Assembly (NCBI GenBank): GCA_052118065.1
Contig: JBQKHY010000012.1
Coordinates: 1 to 64,000 of the forward strand
Length of the DNA stretch: 64,000 nucleotides
Origin: Ruminococcoides sp052118065
GTDB lineage: Bacteria > Bacillota > Clostridia > Oscillospirales > Acutalibacteraceae
Direction: 5' to 3'
Shown here: piece after piece, positions 56,301-64,000 of the stretch
Layout of the letters: the number at the start of each line of letters is the position of its first letter
Position numbering within the stretch: the first letter of the stretch is position 1
Translations under genes and position numbers: made by a program
The notes under the pieces: model-generated
The model's database searches: none
What the model was told of the DNA's origin: nothing
The model's input: the letters and a program-made list of their open reading frames with translations, nothing else

Positions 56301-59300
56301 GAGGACGAGAAGCACGAAATTGAAGCAGTTGTAAACCTTGTTGACTTCAGAATTGAAACAAGAGTTGACGGTCAGGCTGTTCATACGGAACAGTACGATT
56401 CACTTGCGGATATTGTGGAGAACGGCTTGCACGGCTTAGATTTTAGCGCCCTTGTGTATGTCAGTGATGAACAGCTTGCACCGTTTTATCAAAGCTCAGA
56501 GCTGACAAAAGAACAGCCCGAAGCAGAAACCGAAATTGATAACTCCGACCTTATCGGCAAGGAACTCACGTTTGATAACCGCAATTTCATTGTTGAACGG
56601 GTTAACAGAAACGGTGATGCTTCTATGCGTGATATTACCTTTGAGGACAAAAACGGTTTTCCGATATTCAGAGTTGAAAAAGCCGATTTTGTTCGTTCTG
56701 CTCTTGAACTTTCCGAAAAGAAAGAACTTGATGCACCTGTTTGGGAGAAAAAACAGAAAACAAAAGCACAGACCTTTGACTTGCACCCTGAAATTCCCTT
56801 GACTGACCGACACACATTTGACCTCAAAAATTTTGAACTTGAGGAGGTCGGTAAAAAGACCCGCTTCCACAGAAATGTAGAAGCAATCCGTGTGCTAAAG
56901 GAATGCGTAGAGGAAAACCGCTTTGCTACACCCGAAGAACAGAAAGTCCTTGCACAGTATGTAGGCTGGGGCGGTATTCCCGAAGCCTTTGATGAGAATA
57001 ATGACGCTTGGCAAAGTGAATATAATGAGCTTTCACAGTTACTGTCCGATGAAGAATATCAGTCAGCAAGAGAAAGTACACTTACTGCTTTCTATACACC
57101 GCCTGTCGTTATTTCAGCAATTTACAAGGTTATGGAACAGATGGGATTTAAGGAGGGCAACATTTTGGAGCCTTCCTGCGGTATCGGTAATTTTATCGGT
57201 ATGCTGCCCCAGTCAATGCAAAACAGCCGTGTTTACGGTGTGGAGATTGACAAAATCTCCGCAGGCATTGCACAGCAACTCTACCAGCGTTCCTCTATTG
57301 CAGGACAACCGTTTGAGCAGGCAGAAATTCCGGACAGTTTTTTTGACGCAGTTGTGGGTAATGTGCCTTTCGGCGATTTCAGCGTTGCAGATAAACGCTA
57401 TGATAAAAACCATTTCTTAATCCACGATTACTTTTTTGCAAAGTCGCTCGATAAGCTCCGCCCGGGCGGTGTAATGGCGTTGGTGACTTCAAAGGGTACA
57501 ATGGACAAGGAAAATTCTGCCGTACGAAAATATATCGCACAGAGAGCGGAATTACTCGGTGCGATAAGACTTCCGAATGACACCTTTAAGGGAAATGCAG
57601 GAACGGAGGTTGTTTCCGATATCCTCATACTGCAAAAGCGTGACCGCATCATAGACATTGAGCCTGATTGGGTACACCTAAACGCAGATGAAAACGGTAT
57701 CAGAATTAACAGCTACTTTGCAGAACACCCCGAAATGATACTCGGAGATATGAAAATTGTATCAGGTCGTTTTGGCGAAGAAACAACTTGTGTACCTTAT
57801 GAAAACGCTGACCTTGAAAGCCTGCTTGATGAAGCCGTTTCCAATATTCACGGCGAAATCACAGAGTATGAAGCGGAGGAAAATATAGAGGAAGAAGATA
57901 ATTCAATCCCTGCTGATCCGAATGTCAGAAACTTCTCATATACAGTGCTTGACGATGTAATCTATTTTCGTGAAAACAGCCGAATGTCACCTGTTGAGGT
58001 GTCGGCTACCGCTGAAAACCGAATAAAGGGACTTATTGAGATAAGAAACTCCGTTCGTACTCTTTTAGATTTGCAGACGGAAGACTATCCTGACAGTGAT
58101 ATAAAAGCTGAACAGGAAAGGCTTAATAAGTTGTATGACAGTTTCACAAAAAAGTACGGACTTATCAATAGCCGTGCAAATACTATGGCATTCTCACAGG
58201 ACAGTTCCTACTCGCTGTTATCTTCATTGGAAATACTCGATGACGAGGGCAACCTTGAACGCAAGGCGGATATGTTTTTCAAGCGGACAATCAAGCCTCA
58301 TACACCTGTTACTTCCGTTGACACAGCTTCCGAAGCACTCGCCGTTTCTATGGGAGAAAAGGCGGGTATTGATATGGAATATATGTGTCAGCTTTCAGGC
58401 AAGAGTGAGCAGGAGGTTTTTGATGAACTGAAAGGTGTAATTTTTCTCAATCCTCTCTACGGTCAGGGCAATCCTGACGAACAGAAATACCTTATGGCAG
58501 ACGAATATTTGTCCGGTAATGTCCGTGAAAAGCTTGAAGTCGCAAGGCGCTCGGCAAAGCTATATCCTGATGATTACAACATCAATGTTGAAGCTCTTGA
58601 AAGAGTACAGCCAAAGGATTTGACGGCTTCTGAGATTTCCGTAAGGCTTGGCGCAACCTGGATTCCGCCTGAGATTGTACAGCAGTTCATCTATGAATTT
58701 CTTGATACTCCACGCTATGCACAATGGAAAATCAGGCTTCACTATTCGCCATATACGAGTGAATGGAGCATTGAAAACAAAAGCTACGATACAAGTAATC
58801 TCAAGGTGTACCGCACCTACGGTACAGACCGAATAAATGCTTATAAAATAATCGAGGAAACACTCAACCTCAAGGATGTCCGCATATTCGATTATGTTGA
58901 GGATGAGGAAGGCAGAAAGAAGCCTGTACTCAATAAAAAGGAAACTACAATCGCTTTGCAGAAGCAGGAGCTTATCAAAGAAGGCTTTAAGGAATGGATT
59001 TGGAAAGATCCGCAACGCCGTGAAAAGCTCTGCAAACTATATAATGAAAAATTTAACAGCACAAGACCCCGTGAGTATGACGGAAGTCATATTACCTTTA
59101 ACGGTATGAATCCTGAAATTGAACTCAGGGAACATCAGAAAAACGCTGTTGCACATATTCTTTACGGTGGAAACACCTTGCTTGCACACGCAGTCGGCGC
59201 AGGCAAAACCTACGAGATGACGGCAGCTGCTATGGAATCGAAGCGGCTTGGCTTATGCAGCAAGTCGCTTTTTGTTGTGCCTAATCACCTGACCGAGCAA

Positions 59301-60731
59301 TGGGCGGCGGAGTTTTTACAGCTCTATCCTGCGGCGAATATCCTTGTTGCAACCAAAAAGGATTTTGAAACTAAAAACCGCAAACGCTTCTGCGGACGAA
59401 TTGCCACAGGCGATTATGACGCTATCATTATCGGACATTCTCAGTTTGAGAAAATTCCGATGAGCGTTGAAAGGCAAAGAATTATACTCGAGCAGCAGAT
59501 TGACGAAATCACAGACGGTATTCGTGAGTTGAAAGAAAACCGTGGAGAAAACTTTTCAATCAAGCAGCTTGAAAAAAGCAGAAAATCTTTAAAGGCAAAG
59601 CTACAGAAGTTAAACGACCAAAGCCGAAAGGATGATGTAGTTACCTTTGAGGAATTGGGCGTTGACAGACTTTTTATTGACGAAAGTCACTACTACAAAA
59701 ACCTGTACCTATATACGAAAATGAGAAATGTCGGAGGTATCGCTCAGACCGAAGCACAGAAAAGCTCAGACCTGTTTATGAAATGCAGATACCTTGATGA
59801 AATCACAGGTGGCAGAGGAACGGTTTTTGCAACAGGTACGCCAATCTCAAACTCAATGGTGGAGTTATATACCATTCAGAGATATTTACAGTATGAAACA
59901 CTTGTAGAAAACGGCTTGCAGCACTTTGATTCGTGGGCTTCTACCTTTGGTGAAACTGTAACAGCCTACGAACTGAAACCTGAGGGAACAGGCTACAGAA
60001 CGAAAACACGATTTGCTAAATTCTACAATTTGCCTGAGCTTATGGCAATGTTCAAAGAGGTTGCCGATATTAAAACGGCAGACACACTTAATTTGCCTAC
60101 ACCTACTCCACACTATCACAATGTTGCCGTAAAGCCTTCCGATTTTCAAAAGGCTATGGTAGCAGAGCTTGGAGAACGAGCCGAAAAAGTGAGAAACAAT
60201 CAGGTTGACGCAAGCGATGATAATATGCTGAAAATCACCAACGACGGACGAAAGCTCGCCCTTGACCAGCGTATGATAAACCCTCTGATTCCTGACTTTG
60301 AGGGCAGTAAAATCAATGCTTGTATTGATAATATTTTTACGATTTGGCAGGAAAACTCAGACAAAAAATCGGCTCAGCTTGTGTTCTGCGACCTCTCCAC
60401 TCCGAAGCCGGATGCAGAGTTTTCCGTCTATACGGACATTCGCAGCAAGCTGATCGAGCGAGGCGTACCTGAAAGCGAAATCAGCTTTATCCACGAAGCA
60501 AAAACCGAGGCGCAGAAGCAGGAACTTTTCAAAAAGGTGCGCAAAGGCGAAGTCAGAATTTTGCTCGGTTCTACACAGAAAATGGGTGCCGGCACGAATG
60601 TTCAGAACAAGCTTATAGCCTTGCACGATATTGACTGTCCTTGGCGACCGTCAGATGTAGGACGGATTTTGCGGACATTCAAAATAAAAAAGAATGTGGA
60701 GGTAACAGACAATGGCAAAGACAATTTTTGA
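53325..60731 (+). CDS. Giant methylase-helicase, 3' truncated
   Basis: This 2468-residue multidomain protein is of the LtrC/DarB-like type carried by conjugative elements. In order: an N-terminal domain (RFDEQLLLYAQKPDATAVLP), a low-complexity linker (about 265-390), a MutS-I-like domain (about 760-870, ILFQIGDFYEAMGDDA), an adenine-methylase-like fold (ILEPSCGIGNFIG near 1280, NVPFGDF near 1344) and an SNF2-type helicase (HAVGAGKTYEM near 1955, FIDESHYYKNL near 2119, QKMGAGTNVQ near 2417). The frame leaves family sequence after WRPSD, so motif VI is lost where the tnpV-tet unit joins. Related proteins may counter host restriction; the methylase is unproven. Confidence 0.82.
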   Translation: MARKFDLISQLYEDTSKEVMSPDKWAAFLKTACYNYRLRFDEQLLLYAQKPDATAVLPIEQWNRTFGRWVNRGAKGIAVFESLNGNSQRLVHYFDISDTHASEISRTVPIWNMKLEYTDEVIDTLESSFGYLDEKNSLADAIISASGNAVEDNITDYVGDLLVTVNDTFLEELDEDIVKTMYRQLVSNSVAFMIMTRLGIDTEPYFNDDDFRDIVNFNTQEALNALGFATSDIAEMGLSEISKTVLALNRQNRIIAENRQSEYTNSTINTERSFDNGRTDIHNAGRLPTSEPDASRTAEGTARTLRSDEEELSVAEAQNSLLQSADEGNADRTPVGNRTDGDRDGGQNSQTDGGAGGRDREAESGRPDEVDTPDEQPQTLGSGDSQSGSDLRLEYYDRSNEDKSIPFFGGDDKIKAVLLSTPYLKATKTEIARYFENESDSEKRVKFIKSIFNNDATDITTPDGKRMGYKTYQNVLLLWEGEQDNKISQAYYDWGVIAGLFEGMRLLDELRDTTKPLPSLEGQLEILTAGAGEKTPAFIFSQEIIDAVLTHGSGVSEGKMRIYEQFQKSLSAKENIDFLKNEYGWGGSYPIIIGTGIDESHDGKGIMLSRGFEDNAPRLLLKWSKVEKRIGELIKLDRYLNPKEKEYYPTWLEKQEQIRAERAAEREIREAIYTPPAEKETIPVEYEYKYSLGESVYIGADEYEILSFDENRVMLFDKQFPLFNKEMTRAEFDSKVKENPMNDHLKVAVQPEKEKQITQRDYSRYSPVMQEYFKIKDEHPDTIILFQIGDFYEAMGDDAVTVSQALSLHNTTRRITDTERIDMCGFPSNRLETYTDMLLDRGYNIGISSPNDRESRDFILMASDRSHAPIQSEPIGRIDYLNADGKVENSIEYTNPTSLERDIKEENIFDVKMAVYLYKDADGNTIPHDFIDRLPNPLQNFEIIDKPLSQSEYDVLLDEAKKLIDEFVKNEYDSDGADYSDLSEINIGYTNTEDEKHEIEAVVNLVDFRIETRVDGQAVHTEQYDSLADIVENGLHGLDFSALVYVSDEQLAPFYQSSELTKEQPEAETEIDNSDLIGKELTFDNRNFIVERVNRNGDASMRDITFEDKNGFPIFRVEKADFVRSALELSEKKELDAPVWEKKQKTKAQTFDLHPEIPLTDRHTFDLKNFELEEVGKKTRFHRNVEAIRVLKECVEENRFATPEEQKVLAQYVGWGGIPEAFDENNDAWQSEYNELSQLLSDEEYQSARESTLTAFYTPPVVISAIYKVMEQMGFKEGNILEPSCGIGNFIGMLPQSMQNSRVYGVEIDKISAGIAQQLYQRSSIAGQPFEQAEIPDSFFDAVVGNVPFGDFSVADKRYDKNHFLIHDYFFAKSLDKLRPGGVMALVTSKGTMDKENSAVRKYIAQRAELLGAIRLPNDTFKGNAGTEVVSDILILQKRDRIIDIEPDWVHLNADENGIRINSYFAEHPEMILGDMKIVSGRFGEETTCVPYENADLESLLDEAVSNIHGEITEYEAEENIEEEDNSIPADPNVRNFSYTVLDDVIYFRENSRMSPVEVSATAENRIKGLIEIRNSVRTLLDLQTEDYPDSDIKAEQERLNKLYDSFTKKYGLINSRANTMAFSQDSSYSLLSSLEILDDEGNLERKADMFFKRTIKPHTPVTSVDTASEALAVSMGEKAGIDMEYMCQLSGKSEQEVFDELKGVIFLNPLYGQGNPDEQKYLMADEYLSGNVREKLEVARRSAKLYPDDYNINVEALERVQPKDLTASEISVRLGATWIPPEIVQQFIYEFLDTPRYAQWKIRLHYSPYTSEWSIENKSYDTSNLKVYRTYGTDRINAYKIIEETLNLKDVRIFDYVEDEEGRKKPVLNKKETTIALQKQELIKEGFKEWIWKDPQRREKLCKLYNEKFNSTRPREYDGSHITFNGMNPEIELREHQKNAVAHILYGGNTLLAHAVGAGKTYEMTAAAMESKRLGLCSKSLFVVPNHLTEQWAAEFLQLYPAANILVATKKDFETKNRKRFCGRIATGDYDAIIIGHSQFEKIPMSVERQRIILEQQIDEITDGIRELKENRGENFSIKQLEKSRKSLKAKLQKLNDQSRKDDVVTFEELGVDRLFIDESHYYKNLYLYTKMRNVGGIAQTEAQKSSDLFMKCRYLDEITGGRGTVFATGTPISNSMVELYTIQRYLQYETLVENGLQHFDSWASTFGETVTAYELKPEGTGYRTKTRFAKFYNLPELMAMFKEVADIKTADTLNLPTPTPHYHNVAVKPSDFQKAMVAELGERAEKVRNNQVDASDDNMLKITNDGRKLALDQRMINPLIPDFEGSKINACIDNIFTIWQENSDKKSAQLVFCDLSTPKPDAEFSVYTDIRSKLIERGVPESEISFIHEAKTEAQKQELFKKVRKGEVRILLGSTQKMGAGTNVQNKLIALHDIDCPWRPSDVGRILRTFKIKKNVEVTDNGKDNF
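54151..54504 (+). CDS. tnpV: TnpV encoded inside the helicase gene, other frame
   Basis: This 117-residue TnpV protein (GDYLLPNLTLPEQP..., ALYNLLT-like helix, LRHSAQEIVKAEVIYA end) is read in a different frame from the surrounding giant gene. It has its own GAAAGGAG site seven bases before the ATG. In the giant frame the same DNA encodes a Gly/Asp/Arg/Ser-rich linker without visible fold. Full length, a family-typical start and end, and a ribosome site argue that it is real and that both frames are used. Confidence 0.7.
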   Translation: MAELTYTMQGDYLLPNLTLPEQPRVQLGHYAQMRKNYLLQKHKILYYNLLTKGTLTEHLWEIEQTATEMEDRILRQMAVQEGVTEKLKADDPMKWTRLMNNLRHSAQEIVKAEVIYA

Positions 60732-61086
60732 GGAAATGGGCGGCAAATACGAAAGGCAAGGCGATTATTTAATACCGTGCTTAACTGTACCCGCCGAAGA
60801 AGAACAGCCGATAGGCATCTGGGGACAGCGGCATTTGGATTATCTGAAGCATCACTGCAAAGTTACATACACCAATCTTCTTACAAGCGGCAGACTTAAC
60901 GCTTACCTTGCCGACATTGACAGACAGGCACAGGAACGCTTTGAAAGGCTCATAGAGGGTATGAAACAGGCACAGGGCATAACGGAACAGCTAAAGGCAG
61001 AAAACGCCTTAGAATGGACAGGATGCCTCAATAACATAAGGGCTTGTGCGAGGGAGATTGTGGAAAAGGAAATTATTTTTGCATAA
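60712..61086 (+). CDS. tnpV: TnpV transposon protein (third copy)
   Basis: This 124-residue TnpV protein starts MAKTIFEEMGGKYERQGDYL, has IGIWGQRHLDYLK and ends NNIRACAREIVEKEIIFA. It is the closest of the three to Tn4451-type TnpV. The ribosome site GGAGGT lies in the last codons of the truncated helicase, which it overlaps by 20 bases. It marks the left end of the inserted tet unit. A terminator follows at 61097. Confidence 0.88.
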   Translation: MAKTIFEEMGGKYERQGDYLIPCLTVPAEEEQPIGIWGQRHLDYLKHHCKVTYTNLLTSGRLNAYLADIDRQAQERFERLIEGMKQAQGITEQLKAENALEWTGCLNNIRACAREIVEKEIIFA

Positions 61087-61096
61087 ACAGATGATT

Positions 61097-61126
61097 AGTG
61101 GCAGGGGGAAATCCTGCCGCTTTTTC
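61097..61126 (+). terminator. Terminator after the third tnpV
   Basis: The stem AGTGGCAGG/CCTGCCGCT (one G-T pair) is followed by five T residues. Confidence 0.8.
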
Positions 61127-61143
61127 TGCTTTAGTTTGTCAGC

Positions 61144-61172
61144 TTGACAAATAAAGGGTTAAGGAATATAAT
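61144..61172 (+). promoter_or_regulatory. Promoter of the tet gene
   Basis: TTGACA (61144-61149) and TATAAT (61167-61172) are separated by 17 bases, a perfect consensus. The leader begins about 30 bases before the leader peptide. Confidence 0.88.
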
Positions 61173-61204
61173 TAGATTCAGTATTATACAAGGAGTTAAT
61201 AAAT

Positions 61205-61417
61205 ATGCGGCAAGGTATTCTTAAATAAACTGTCAATTTGATAGTGGGAACAAAAAGTAGCAGTCCCGTTTCACTTTTAATATGGGGCTTAGTTTTTTGT
61301 ACCCAGTTTAAGAATACTTTTATCATGTAATTTTATATGCCCGAAAACATATAAGTGTTTTGGGGCTATTGGAGTTATTTACCCAGTGATAGGAGTATTT
61401 ATCACTGGGTATTTTTA
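61205..61417 (+). promoter_or_regulatory. tet leader: peptide and transcription attenuator
   Basis: A seven-residue leader peptide MRQGILK (61205-61228) sits behind AAGGAG. Its coding region pairs with CAGTTTAAGAATACTT (61304-61319). A strong terminator hairpin ACCCAGTGAT/ATCACTGGGT with a T-run lies at 61381-61415. This matches the known attenuation layout of tet(M)/tet(O)-type genes, in which drug-slowed ribosomes on the leader allow read-through. Confidence 0.8.
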
Positions 61418-61452
61418 TGCCCTTTTTTGGGTGTTGATAGGAGGAAAATCAC

Positions 61453-63372
61453 ATGAAAATAATTAACTTAGGCATTCTGGCTCACGTTGACGCAGGAAAG
61501 ACAACATTAACGGAGAGTTTATTGTATACCAGTGGTGCAATTGCAGAACCAGGGAGCGTAGATAAAGGCACAACAAGGACAGATACAATGAATTTGGAGC
61601 GTCAAAGGGGAATCACTATCCAGACAGCAGTGACATCTTTTCAGTGGGAGGATGTAAAAGTCAACATTATAGATACGCCAGGCCATATGGATTTTTTGGC
61701 GGAAGTATACCGTTCTTTATCCGTATTAGACGGAGCAGTATTATTAGTTTCTGCAAAGGATGGCATACAGGCACAGACCCGTATACTGTTTCATGCACTA
61801 CAGACAATGAAGATTCCGACAATTTTTTTCATCAATAAAATTGACCAAGAGGGGATTGATTTGCCAATGGTATATCAAGAAATGAAAGCAAAGCTTTCTT
61901 CGGAAATTATAGTGAAGCAAAAGGTTGGGCAGCATCCCCATATAAATGTAACGGACAATGACGATATGGAACAGTGGGATGCGGTAATTATGGGAAACGA
62001 TGAACTATTAGAGAAATATATGTCAGGGAAACCGTTTAAAATGTCAGAACTGGAACAGGAAGAAAACAGGAGATTCCAAAACGGAACGTTATTTCCCGTT
62101 TATCACGGAAGTGCTAAAAACAATCTGGGGATTCGGCAGCTTATAGAAGTGATTGCCAGTAAGTTTTATTCATCAACGCCTGAAGGTCAATCTGAACTAT
62201 GCGGGCAGGTTTTTAAGATTGAATATTCAGAGAAAAGGCGGCGTTTTGTTTATGTGCGTATATATAGCGGAACATTGCATTTGAGGGATGTTATTAGAAT
62301 ATCTGAAAAAGAGAAAATAAAGATTACAGAAATGTGTATTCCGTCAAATGGTGAAATCGTCCCGGCTGACCATGCCTGTCCGGGAGAAATTGTTATTTTA
62401 GCTGATGATACTTTGAAACTGAACGACATTCTGGGAAATGAAAAACTCCTGCCTCACAAAACATGGATTGATAATCCCATGCCATTACTTCGGACAACGG
62501 TAGAGCCGCAAAAGCCGGAGCAAAGGGAAGCCCTGTTAAATGCCCTCGCAGAGATTGCTGATACAGACCCTCTTTTGCATTTTGACATTGATACTGTTAC
62601 ACATGAGATTATGTTATCTTTTTTGGGAAAAGTACAGTTAGAAGTTATTTGTTCGCTATTAGAAGAAAAATATCATGTGGGCGTGGCTATGAAAGAGCCT
62701 ACTGTTATATATATGGAAAGACCGCTTAGAAAAGCAGAATATACCATCCACATAGAAGTCCCGCCAAATCCTTTCTGGGCTTCTGTCGGGTTGTCCATAG
62801 AGCCGCTCCCTATTGGAAGCGGAGTGCAGTATGAAAGCAGAGTTTCACTTGGATATTTAAATCAATCGTTCCAAAATGCGGTTATGGAGGGGGTTCTTTA
62901 TGGCTGCGAGCAGGGGCTGTATGGATGGAAAGTGACAGACTGTAAAATCTGTTTTGAATATGGATTGTATTATAGTCCTGTAAGTACCCCCGCAGACTTT
63001 CGGCTGCTTTCCCCTATCGTATTGGAGCAGGCTTTAAAAAAAGCAGGGACAGAACTATTAGAGCCATATCTCCACTTTGAAATTTATGCACCGCAGGAAT
63101 ATCTCTCACGGGCGTATCATGATGCTCCAAGGTATTGTGCAGATATTGTAAGTACTCAGATAAAGAATGACGAGGTCATTCTGAAAGGAGAAATCCCTGC
63201 TAGATGTATTCAAGAATACAGGAACGATTTAACTTATTTCACAAATGGGCAGGGAGTCTGCTTGACAGAGTTAAAAGGATACCAGCCAGCTATTGGTAAA
63301 TTTATTTGCCAACCCCGCCGCCCGAATAGCCGTATAGATAAGGTTCGGCATATGTTCCACAAGTTAGCTTAA
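61453..63372 (+). CDS. tet(O): Tet(O)-type ribosomal protection protein
   Basis: This 639-residue EF-G-like GTPase removes tetracycline from the ribosome. G1 AHVDAGKTT, G2 RGITIQ, G3 DTPGHMDF and G4 NKID are all present. The C-terminus ends in RRPNSRIDKVRHMFHKLA. Residues 1-300 match Tet(O) as I recall it. The middle (about 305-420) differs from the Tet(O) form I remember, so a mosaic such as tet(O/32/O) or tet(O/W/O) is possible; I cannot decide without alignment. The AGGAGG site is seven bases before the ATG. It is controlled by the attenuator leader. Confidence 0.92.
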   Translation: MKIINLGILAHVDAGKTTLTESLLYTSGAIAEPGSVDKGTTRTDTMNLERQRGITIQTAVTSFQWEDVKVNIIDTPGHMDFLAEVYRSLSVLDGAVLLVSAKDGIQAQTRILFHALQTMKIPTIFFINKIDQEGIDLPMVYQEMKAKLSSEIIVKQKVGQHPHINVTDNDDMEQWDAVIMGNDELLEKYMSGKPFKMSELEQEENRRFQNGTLFPVYHGSAKNNLGIRQLIEVIASKFYSSTPEGQSELCGQVFKIEYSEKRRRFVYVRIYSGTLHLRDVIRISEKEKIKITEMCIPSNGEIVPADHACPGEIVILADDTLKLNDILGNEKLLPHKTWIDNPMPLLRTTVEPQKPEQREALLNALAEIADTDPLLHFDIDTVTHEIMLSFLGKVQLEVICSLLEEKYHVGVAMKEPTVIYMERPLRKAEYTIHIEVPPNPFWASVGLSIEPLPIGSGVQYESRVSLGYLNQSFQNAVMEGVLYGCEQGLYGWKVTDCKICFEYGLYYSPVSTPADFRLLSPIVLEQALKKAGTELLEPYLHFEIYAPQEYLSRAYHDAPRYCADIVSTQIKNDEVILKGEIPARCIQEYRNDLTYFTNGQGVCLTELKGYQPAIGKFICQPRRPNSRIDKVRHMFHKLA

Positions 63373-63584
63373 CAGCTATAAATGAGCAAGTTCGTGATTT
63401 TGCATAAAAGAAAGACACCTCGATTCCATGTGTTGTATAATGAAAGTGCCAAAACAAACATTTGCAACATTTACGAAAGAAGGTGTCTCTCGCAAATACT
63501 ATACATCATTCCTCATTCATATACAACCAGTTTAAAAAATTAAACTTATGCAAATTTTATTCGAACCGAGTAATAAACCATCTT
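63373..63584. other. Left flank of an insertion sequence
   Basis: No gene is seen. AGACACCT (about 63413) and AGGTGTCT (about 63480) are inverted and enclose AT-rich DNA, and may belong to the left end of the element whose transposase starts at 63585. The exact terminal repeat cannot be set without the right end. Confidence 0.4.
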
Positions 63585-64000
63585 ATGAGTATCCTAATCA
63601 GTATTTTCATTTCAGGATATCATGGAAAAACCACGGACTTTGCTAAAAACAGTTCCTGCCACAGAACTACGATTGCCCATTTCCTCAATTCCGGAAAATG
63701 GGATGATTCCTTACTTTCAGATACGTTAAAATGCTCTGTCATTGAGATTATTTATTCAGAAGCAGCACGCACCGGAAAACCTGTTCTCTGTATTGTGGAC
63801 GATACGATTGCTTCAAAGACAAAGCCTTCGTCACAGGCTTTACATCCGATTGAAGATGCGTATTTTCACCAATCCCATTTAAAGGGAAAACCGGATTACG
63901 GGCATCAGGCAGTTGCTGTTATGCTTTCCTGCAATGGCATTGTTCTGAACTATGCTTTTGTAATGTACAATAAGTCAATTTCCAAGATTGACATTGTACA
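63585..64000 (+). CDS. DDE transposase, N-terminal part (cut by window edge)
   Basis: An open frame runs off the right edge. It reads SGYHGKTTDFAKNSSCHRTT, then HFLNSGKWDDSLLSD, VLCIVDDTIASKTKPS and YFHQSHLKGKPDYGHQAVAV. The VDDT stretch, a strand with the first catalytic Asp, and the later H-Q-A-V strand look like an IS4/IS701-type DDE transposase. The start at ATG 63585 is tentative, as the frame is also open upstream. It lies 212 bases after the tet gene in the same direction and may be a nearby insertion or part of the resistance unit. Confidence 0.7.
   Translation, partial: MSILISIFISGYHGKTTDFAKNSSCHRTTIAHFLNSGKWDDSLLSDTLKCSVIEIIYSEAARTGKPVLCIVDDTIASKTKPSSQALHPIEDAYFHQSHLKGKPDYGHQAVAVMLSCNGIVLNYAFVMYNKSISKIDIV

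Noticed and set aside
57213..57413. Antisense frames within the giant helicase gene
   Set aside because: Shadow frames with no family likeness, unlike the nested TnpV gene, which has family motifs and its own ribosome site.

Overview
The window looks like a low-GC gut Firmicute, probably a clostridium of the Oscillospiraceae/Lachnospiraceae type. This is inferred from AGGAGG-type ribosome sites with ATG/TTG starts, TTGACA-17-TATAAT promoters, Tn4451-type TnpV proteins, tyrosine integrases, an LPXTG-like adhesin and a tet(O)-type gene. No housekeeping gene is present. The whole window appears to be mobile and accessory DNA stacked at one tRNA-Trp gene. Copies of the 3' end of that tRNA (minus strand) lie at 283-332, 23279-23298 (20 bp only) and 45733-45782. 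The first and last copies are 50 bp and identical. No intact tRNA is in the window; the geometry predicts it lies to the right.

Element 1 (about 283-23279) is very AT-rich and carries defence cargo: a NERD nuclease-like protein; a plus-strand run of SNF2-like helicase (frameshifted), DUF4391, type III methylase, AlbA/GHKL-type regulator, Shedu-like nuclease and type III Res helicase-nuclease; and a minus-strand FRG + AIPR pair. Then come about 1.8 kb of non-coding DNA with a duplicated, apparently structured segment, and a replication module. The module has a CRESS-DNA-virus-like Rep (HUH + superfamily 3 helicase) directly behind a stem-loop whose loop shows the nonamer TAGTATTAC, then a TcpA/FtsK-like ATPase. 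A deletion fuses the 3'-truncated ATPase gene to the tail of a tyrosine integrase, so this element is probably no longer autonomous. A membrane acyltransferase gene fills its right end.

Element 2 (about 23279-45782) looks like an intact mobilizable element. A small protein and TnpV lie at the left end. Then follow an OLD-like ATPase, an HTH-HipA fusion, a SLOG protein and an XRE regulator; a minus-strand operon (small protein, GHKL ATPase, 312-aa protein, DUF6339, 1206-aa nuclease-ended protein) from a consensus promoter; and a C5-methylase/HpaII-type restriction/Vsr operon. The transfer core is an oriT-like region, MobC, relaxase, ParB, three tandem excisionase-like proteins and an integrase beside the right attachment copy.

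Element 3 (45733 to beyond the window) begins with a paralogue of the same small protein, a structured-looking leader, ParA and ParB, a thioester/Cna-B surface adhesin, a one-helix micropeptide and a 2468-codon methylase-helicase. The helicase gene contains a TnpV gene in another frame. Its C-terminus is cut off by a unit with another TnpV and a tet(O)-type ribosomal protection gene with its attenuator leader. A DDE transposase gene runs off the right edge.

Three defence genes (SNF2-like helicase, GHKL ATPase, DUF6339) are each split by a one-base shift at a short homopolymer. This may be decay, phase variation or sequencing error. Identifications come from motif recognition without database searches.
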